Assembly: GCA_045862995.1 (NCBI GenBank)
Contig: BTVX01000006.1
Span: forward strand, 62,001-126,000
Length of the DNA: 64,000 bases
Direction: 5' to 3'
Origin: UBA2387 sp019454665
Lineage (GTDB): Bacteria; Armatimonadota; Fimbriimonadia; Fimbriimonadales; Fimbriimonadaceae
Shown: positions 59,251 to 64,000 of the stretch, in pieces
How positions within the stretch are numbered: position 1 is the first letter of the stretch
Layout of the letters: each line of letters starts with the position of its first letter
Notes under the pieces: generated by a model
Told to the model about the DNA's origin: nothing
Seen by the model: the letters and a program-made list of their open reading frames with translations, nothing else
Databases searched by the model: none
Program-made: the position numbers and the translations under genes

Positions 59251-60387
59251 GTGTCCAAACCTAGAATCGCCTGCGTCGTCGGGACCCGCCCCGATACCAT
59301 CAAGAACGTCCCCGTCTTCATCGAACTCAGGAAATTCGCCGATCGTTGCGACCCCGTCTTGGTGGCGACGGGCCAGCATCGCGAGATGATGGATCAGGCG
59401 CTGGCCGCTTTCGAGGTGCGTCCAGACATTGACCTCGACATCATGCAGGTCGGGCAGACGCTCGCCGAAGTGACCTCGCGCGCGCTCGACGGGTTGGAGC
59501 GGGTTTTCAAGGAGAACCGTCCCGACTTCGTCATCGCCCAAGGCGATACGGCCACGACGTTCGTCGCCTCGCTCGCCGCGTTCTATCACCGCATTCCGTT
59601 CGGGCACGTCGAGGCCGGCTTGCGCACCCCGACCGTCCAAGACCCGTTCCCGGAGGAGTTCTACCGACGCGCCTCCGCCCTGATCACGCACCAGCACTAC
59701 CCGCCGACCCAATGGGCCAAGCAGAACCTGTTGCGCGAGCACCACGATCCCGAGACGATTTTCGTCACGGGAAACACGGGTATCGACGCCGTGTTGCGGA
59801 TCGCCGAGGCGCAGAAGCAGGACTGGCTGACGGGCCACGAGGGTCGCGTTTTCGTGCTCACCACCCACCGGCGCGAGAACTGGGGTGAACCGCAGCGCCG
59901 GATCGCCGAGGCCTGCTTGGCGTTGGTCGAGCGGTATCCCGATTCGGTGCTGGTCGCCGCAATGCACCGCAACCCGATCGTGCGGGAGACCTTGACTTCG
60001 GTGTTGGGCGGCCACCCGCGTATCCAGCTCATCGAGCCGCCGGAGTACCCGCGCTTCGTCAAGCTGATGCAACGCGCCACGCTGATCCTGACCGACTCGG
60101 GCGGCGTGCAGGAAGAGGCCCCGGCGTTCGGCATCCCGGTCCTCGTGTTGCGCGAGACGACCGAGCGCCCCGAGGGCGTCGAATCGGGGAACGCCAAATT
60201 GGTCGGCACCGACAAGGACCTCATCTATTCGGAGGCGGTTCGCCTGCTCGACGAGCCTGCCGCGTACGCTTCGATGTCGGCGGCGGCTTCGCCCTACGGC
60301 GATGGACTGGCCGCTCCGCGCATCCGTTATCTCGCCCTCAAGAGCCTGGGCGTCGAGAGCCCCGAAGTTCCCATGTGGGAACTCTGA
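59251..60387 (+). CDS. wecB: UDP-N-acetylglucosamine 2-epimerase (non-hydrolysing)
   Basis: This enzyme interconverts UDP-GlcNAc and UDP-ManNAc for cell-surface polysaccharides. The 378-residue protein has the family segments VVGTRPDTIKNVPVFIEL (usually GTRPEAIKMAPV), GQHREMMDQ, VIAQGDTATTFVASLAAFYH, GHVEAGLRT, PFPEEFYRR, TTHRRENWG, and TDSGGVQEEAPAFGIPVLVL with EAxxxGxPVLxLRxxTERPE. The GTG start is preceded by a weak site. Two 11-base stretches later a hairpin (60457-60479) precedes the cytochrome gene. UDP-ManNAc-using genes are not in the window. Confidence 0.94.
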   Translation: MSKPRIACVVGTRPDTIKNVPVFIELRKFADRCDPVLVATGQHREMMDQALAAFEVRPDIDLDIMQVGQTLAEVTSRALDGLERVFKENRPDFVIAQGDTATTFVASLAAFYHRIPFGHVEAGLRTPTVQDPFPEEFYRRASALITHQHYPPTQWAKQNLLREHHDPETIFVTGNTGIDAVLRIAEAQKQDWLTGHEGRVFVLTTHRRENWGEPQRRIAEACLALVERYPDSVLVAAMHRNPIVRETLTSVLGGHPRIQLIEPPEYPRFVKLMQRATLILTDSGGVQEEAPAFGIPVLVLRETTERPEGVESGNAKLVGTDKDLIYSEAVRLLDEPAAYASMSAAASPYGDGLAAPRIRYLALKSLGVESPEVPMWEL

Positions 60388-60456
60388 GCCGTTGCGTCCA
60401 TTAGCCCCAGCAAGGGCCGAACGTGCCCGCCGACAAGCCAAGATAGGGATGGAGGA

Positions 60457-60479
60457 TCTCCGCAGAGGGGAGGCGGAGA
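60457..60479 (+). other. Hairpin in the leader of the cytochrome genes
   Basis: TCTCCGC pairs with GCGGAGA around a 9-base loop (AGAGGGGAG), ending 13 bases before the cytochrome ATG. It could be a weak terminator for wecB or affect translation of the cytochrome gene, whose own ribosome-binding site is unclear. Confidence 0.35.
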
Positions 60480-60492
60480 GTCCACGCCAACA

Positions 60493-60819
60493 ATGAGAAA
60501 ACTCGCACTCATCATCGGACTTGTCGGCATGGCGTTTGGCGCGGTGGGCTTCGGCACAATGTCCCCCGTGTTCAACACGACCTACGGCGTGAAGAAGGGC
60601 TCCAACCTGGACAACGCCAAGTGCGGCGTCTGCCACGCCACCGCGAAGGGAGGCAAGCTGAACCCCTATGGCGAGGACCTCGCCGCGGCGATGAAGGCCG
60701 CCAACACCAAGAAGCTCACCAAGGAGATCCTGGTCGCGGTCGAGGGGAAGGATTCGAACAAGAACGGCAAGAAGAATATCGAGGACATCAAGGCCGACGT
60801 CAACCCAGGCCTGAAGTGA
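60493..60819 (+). CDS. Monoheme c-type cytochrome
   Basis: The 108-residue exported protein has a signal peptide (MRKLALIIGLVGMAFGAVGF) and one heme-binding CxxCH (NAKCGVCHATAKGG), then NPYGEDLAAAMKAANTKKLT. The Lys-rich C-terminus (KDSNKNGKKNIEDIKADVNP) is likely an EF-hand-like DxNxNG-type loop. It probably accepts or donates electrons in the periplasm. The next gene on the same strand, 73 bases away, encodes a multiheme cytochrome, suggesting a shared electron-transfer pathway. Confidence 0.87.
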   Translation: MRKLALIIGLVGMAFGAVGFGTMSPVFNTTYGVKKGSNLDNAKCGVCHATAKGGKLNPYGEDLAAAMKAANTKKLTKEILVAVEGKDSNKNGKKNIEDIKADVNPGLK

Positions 60820-60892
60820 CGCTCTTGCCCGGCTTCGGATATCCATCGGGAGCCGGGCCCCGACTCTCGCCCGCCGTTCAGGGATTCGAATC

Positions 60893-62641
60893 ATGCGGAC
60901 CAAGTCGGCCCTTTGGGCCATTCTCGCCAGCCTTCCGTTCGCCGTAGCGCTGATCTTCGCGCAGGACGCCCCGGAAACGTCCGATCCGCCGCCTTCTGGA
61001 CCGAGTGAAGAGGTTCTGGCGTGCATGAGTTGCCACGACCCCGAGGCCCAGGCCGGCCCAGCCGTCAACTACACGGCGCTCTCCAACTCCCCCCACAAGG
61101 ACTTCGACTGCACGTCGTGCCACCCGTCCTACACGGCCGATGCGCCTCACACCGAGGAGATGCTGGCCGAGAAGGCCGATTGCGCCAGTTGCCACCCGGA
61201 CGTCTCCGAGGAGTTCATGGCGAGCGTCCACGCCAAGCCGAGCGTCAAAGCCGGCGACCACCCCACTTGCGCCACTTGCCACGGCGGAGGCGACCCGCAC
61301 GCCGTCAAGATCGTCGGCCAGTGGTCGCGTCAGGCGAAGGTCGAAGTGTGCAGTTCGTGCCACCGGGATTCGGCACGAATGCAGGACTACGGCAAGAACG
61401 TCGAGGCCGTCGCATCCTACGACCACAGCTTCCATGGCAAGGCGCTGCTCAAGTTCGGCAACCTGGACACGGCGATTTGTATGGACTGCCACGGACACCA
61501 CGGTGTGTTCGCCCACACCGACCCCAGGAGCACGGTTCACCAAGACAACCTGACCAAGACGTGCTCCCAGGCGGGGTGCCACGTGGGAGCGGGCCAGAAC
61601 TTCGCGGTCTCCGGCGCGAGCCACATGGACATCACGATCAGCCGCGAGCCCCTGCTCGGCGCGATCCTGGTGTTCTTCCGCGTGCTCGTTTTCAGCATGG
61701 CGGCCTTCCTGATGATCGGCGTCGGGCTCGACCTGCGGCGGGCGATCATCGGCCCCGAGCCTCCGCGTTGCGGGCGATCCGTTGCGTTCATCTTGGGCCT
61801 CGGCTTCCTCGCGATCGTCGCGGCCATCTTCCAAGCCACGCTCAACCTGCCTGGCCCCCTCATCTCCAGCGGCATCGGCGTCGGCCTCTTGCTCCTAGCG
61901 GTCACGATCTTCAAGATCGAACAGCGGGGCAAAAAGCCCGAGCCTGAAGTTGGCCGCAAGTTCCTGCGCCTCACCGTCTTCCAGCGCATCCAGCACGCCG
62001 TCATGGCCATCAGCTTCGGACTCCTCGTGCTGACCGGCATGCCCGTCCGCCAATCGGAGAGCGACTTCTTGCGCAACCTCTACATGGCCATCGGAGGCAT
62101 GGAGGTCGGCCGCTGGATCCACCGCGTGGCGGGCGTCGCCATGATCCTGGTGTTCACCGTCCACGTCGCCCACTTGCTCTGGAAGTGGAAGAACGCCGGG
62201 TTCAAGTTCTCGTCCTGGACCATGTGGCCGAACAAGAAGGACGTGCTCGACTTCATCCAGTTGACCAAGTACTACCTGGGCAAAACGGAGGAGGAGCCGA
62301 AGTACGGGCGGTACAGCTTCCGTTCGAAGCTCGACTATCTGGCCGAGTACTGGGGCATCCCGCTCATGGGCGTAACCGGTCTCATCCTGTGGTTCCCCGT
62401 GTTCTTCGGCGGATTCCTGCCCAGTGTTGCGATCCCTGCGGCGTACATCGCCCACTCCTACGAGGCTGTGCTGGCGTTCCTAGCCATCCTGACGTGGCAC
62501 ATGTACAACACCAACCTCAACCCGCACAACTTCCCCATGACGCGCCTGTGGCTGACGGGAACCTTGTCGGAAGAGGAGATGCGCCGCGAGCACCCGCTGG
62601 AACTCGACGCGATCTTGGAGAACGAGAAGAAGGCGACCTGA
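60893..62641 (+). CDS. Seven-heme cytochrome c fused to a cytochrome b561-like membrane domain
   Basis: The 582-residue protein links a periplasmic multiheme domain to a membrane quinol-oxidising or -reducing b-type domain. After a signal peptide (about 1-23) come six CxxCH motifs (CMSCH, CTSCH, CASCH, CATCH, CSSCH, CMDCH) and a seventh of the rarer CX4CH form (CSQAGCH). From about residue 255 there are some seven helices; the last four carry histidines in RIQHAVMA, RWIHRVAG, TVHVAHLLW, YIAHSYEA and TWHMYNTN that could bind two b hemes, as in formate dehydrogenase gamma/b561 proteins. It may pass electrons between the quinone pool and an outer partner. Confidence 0.9.
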   Translation: MRTKSALWAILASLPFAVALIFAQDAPETSDPPPSGPSEEVLACMSCHDPEAQAGPAVNYTALSNSPHKDFDCTSCHPSYTADAPHTEEMLAEKADCASCHPDVSEEFMASVHAKPSVKAGDHPTCATCHGGGDPHAVKIVGQWSRQAKVEVCSSCHRDSARMQDYGKNVEAVASYDHSFHGKALLKFGNLDTAICMDCHGHHGVFAHTDPRSTVHQDNLTKTCSQAGCHVGAGQNFAVSGASHMDITISREPLLGAILVFFRVLVFSMAAFLMIGVGLDLRRAIIGPEPPRCGRSVAFILGLGFLAIVAAIFQATLNLPGPLISSGIGVGLLLLAVTIFKIEQRGKKPEPEVGRKFLRLTVFQRIQHAVMAISFGLLVLTGMPVRQSESDFLRNLYMAIGGMEVGRWIHRVAGVAMILVFTVHVAHLLWKWKNAGFKFSSWTMWPNKKDVLDFIQLTKYYLGKTEEEPKYGRYSFRSKLDYLAEYWGIPLMGVTGLILWFPVFFGGFLPSVAIPAAYIAHSYEAVLAFLAILTWHMYNTNLNPHNFPMTRLWLTGTLSEEEMRREHPLELDAILENEKKAT

Positions 62642-62644
62642 CGC

Positions 62645-63811
62645 TTAGGCGTCGGGCCGTCCACCCAGGAACACGTCCCACACGCGGACGATGCGGTCCA
62701 TGCCCGCCGAGGCCAGCCGCCGCCCATCGGGGCTGAACGTCACCGAGGCTACCGGCAGGTCGCTCACCTTGAACTTGAGGTGCTCGATGCCCTGAGTCGC
62801 GTTCCACAGGCCCACGATGCCATCGCGGGAGGCCGAGGCCAAGAGCCAGCCATTCGGGTGGAACGCCAAGGACTCAATGGGCCGCTCGTGGCCCCAGATG
62901 ACCTTGTGCAGCACCTGCGCACGCACATCGAAGACGCGGATCGAAAGGTCCACAGCAGCCACGGCAAGGTACCGGCCATCCGGGCTGAACGCCAGAGCGG
63001 TCACGGTCGAGCGGATCTCCTTGAACGTGTGGAGCATCGTGCCGTTGGCCCCGTGGTAGAGCTTGACGGTGGCATCGGCCGAGCCCGAGGCCAGATAGCG
63101 GCCATCGGAAGACCACGCGACGGCCGTGACCGATTGCTCGTGCTTCTGCGACGAGAAGACGGTCAGCCCCGAAACGGTCTCGTTCACGCGGATGCGGCGC
63201 TTGGCGGAGCCTGTGGCCACGGCTCTCCCGTCCGCCGAGATCGCAAGGCACGACACCCACTGCAGGTCGGCATCGCGCCAAACGTTGACCGATTCGCCCT
63301 GCACTTCCCAAACCGCGACCATCGAGTCCGTCGCTCCGGCGGCGACCACGCGCCCATCGGGGAACGAGCGCACCGCCGAAACCACGCCGCCTTCCAACCT
63401 CTTCCGGCGCTGGATTCCTGGATGGCTCAGATCCCACCACACGATTTCGTTGTCGAAGCTGCTGCTGACCAATTGCGACATGTCGTTGGTGAACGACAGC
63501 GAGTAGATCGGGGTGCGATGGGCCCGGAGCCGGTGGCTCAGCCGAACGTAGACAGGGATGGGCGCCTCTTCGCGCTCGGCGACGGCCTGTCCGGCGAAGA
63601 ACCCCGCACCCAGCGTGGCGTCGTACTCCATCCGCGACGTGGGGTCAATCAGCGTGCTGAACGCTTCGTTGATCCGCGCCATTTGTTCATGGCTGTCCGG
63701 GTTCGGGTTGACGTCGGGGTGGTAGCGCCGCGCCATGCGCCGGTAAGCCTTTTTCAGCTGGACCGGCTCGGCGCTCTGCTCGACGCCCAAAATGTCGTAG
63801 AAAGTGGGCAA
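62645..63811 (-). CDS. DnaJ-domain/WD40-repeat fusion protein
   Basis: The protein (about 388 residues) starts with a J domain: PTFYDILGVEQSAEPVQLKK, the diagnostic HPD in RRYHPDVNPNPDS, and INEAFSTLIDPTSRMEYDA. After a linker there are about seven WD40 repeats (for example SVTAVAWSSDGRYLASGSAD, TVTALAFSPDGRYLAVAAVD and IESLAFHPNGWLLASASRDG), completing a beta propeller. The J domain would stimulate DnaK and the propeller would bind clients or partners. TTG 63811 is used because the family starts at M/L-P-T-F-Y; TTG 63832 is an alternative that would overlap the divergent gene's start. Confidence 0.88.
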   Translation of the reverse strand: MPTFYDILGVEQSAEPVQLKKAYRRMARRYHPDVNPNPDSHEQMARINEAFSTLIDPTSRMEYDATLGAGFFAGQAVAEREEAPIPVYVRLSHRLRAHRTPIYSLSFTNDMSQLVSSSFDNEIVWWDLSHPGIQRRKRLEGGVVSAVRSFPDGRVVAAGATDSMVAVWEVQGESVNVWRDADLQWVSCLAISADGRAVATGSAKRRIRVNETVSGLTVFSSQKHEQSVTAVAWSSDGRYLASGSADATVKLYHGANGTMLHTFKEIRSTVTALAFSPDGRYLAVAAVDLSIRVFDVRAQVLHKVIWGHERPIESLAFHPNGWLLASASRDGIVGLWNATQGIEHLKFKVSDLPVASVTFSPDGRRLASAGMDRIVRVWDVFLGGRPDA

Positions 63812-63821
63812 ACTTCCTATT

Positions 63822-64000
63822 ATGAAACTCAACGACGAAGGGCGATTGCTACCCCGGGACGCTTTGGCCGTCTATGTCCACAGTCCTTTTTGCCCTTCGA
63901 AGTGCGGCTATTGCGATTTCAACAGCTACGCCATGACCGGCGAGGTGATCGAACGCACCTGCCGCGCCACCATCCGCCAGATTCTCGATTCGCCGAGCCG
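63822..64000 (+). CDS. hemW: HemW-like radical SAM protein, 5' part (cut by window end)
   Basis: Only the first 59 residues are in the window. Cys24, Cys28 and Cys31 form CPSKCGYC, the CxxxCxxC site for the [4Fe-4S] cluster of radical SAM enzymes. It is preceded by AVYVHSPFC and followed by DFNSYAMTGEV, both typical of HemW/CpdH (formerly called oxygen-independent coproporphyrinogen III oxidase-like). HemW inserts or handles heme, fitting the cytochrome genes nearby. It has no clear ribosome-binding site. Confidence 0.88.
   Translation, partial: MKLNDEGRLLPRDALAVYVHSPFCPSKCGYCDFNSYAMTGEVIERTCRATIRQILDSPS

Overview
The window is a 64 kb piece of a high-GC, densely packed bacterial chromosome. 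Most genes are separated by fewer than 100 bases. Many neighbouring genes share ATGA, GTGA or TTGA stop/start overlaps, and GTG and TTG starts are frequent. The gene set suggests a free-living, respiring diderm: two PEP-CTERM proteins, a lone pseudopilin, an outer-membrane-type beta-barrel ending in Phe, multiheme cytochromes, a periplasmic phosphate-uptake system and a membrane pyrophosphatase. The mixture (PEP-CTERM, GlmL/MutL-like ATPase, phytanoyl-CoA dioxygenase-like protein, TPR glycosyltransferase, DnaJ-WD40 fusion) fits Armatimonadota (Fimbriimonadia-like) best, with Planctomycetota as an alternative. This is an inference from gene content; there is no rRNA in the window to prove it.

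Layout. 0-6.3 kb: TPR glycosyltransferase, pseudopilin with two small secreted-protein genes, Hsp20 and Lon. 6.3-16.4 kb, mostly housekeeping: methyltransferase, Ig/TPR secreted protein, PII-like protein coupled to a BI-1-like membrane protein, ThyX, threonine dehydratase, RsmG, ScpA, tRNA-Pro(CGG), a class II Fic protein with a striking operator, and a beta-hydroxyacid dehydrogenase. 16.4-19.8 kb: a BMP-type nucleoside/sugar ABC transporter (ATPase and two permeases, no binding protein). 19.8-26.3 kb: lipoproteins, a proton pyrophosphatase with a ~250-residue insertion, a CDF metal transporter and a cyclic-nucleotide-binding protein. 26.3-32.8 kb: GH38 alpha-mannosidase, intergenic repeats, an orphan GlmL-like ATPase and a PEP-CTERM protein. 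32.8-40.6 kb: an NlpC/P60-rmlA-rmlB operon and two large secreted proteins. 40.9-50.8 kb: CoaE, response regulator, peroxiredoxin, CBS, bifunctional-nuclease-like and second cyclic-nucleotide-binding proteins, PEP-CTERM protease, a beta-propeller/fmt/def operon, a NYN-domain gene and a TlpA-like lipoprotein. 50.85-53.87 kb: an isolated cluster of phage head-morphogenesis genes. 53.9-64 kb: zinc ribbon, phenylalanine hydroxylase, pstS-pstC-pstA with a Pho-box-like repeat, PhyH-like dioxygenase, WecB, a monoheme and a seven-heme cytochrome, the DnaJ-WD40 fusion and the start of a HemW-like gene.

Most unusual items: (i) the compact head cassette (prohead protease, DUF2190-like decoration protein, Mu gpT-like capsid protein, small membrane protein, connector-like protein) with no terminase, portal, tail or integrase beside it; (ii) the pyrophosphatase with a large extra periplasmic domain; (iii) the three-copy CAATATGCCGA operator at the start of the fic gene; (iv) the NYN gene with a strong private promoter and two leader hairpins. 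All functional statements come from reading motifs by eye; no database search was possible.
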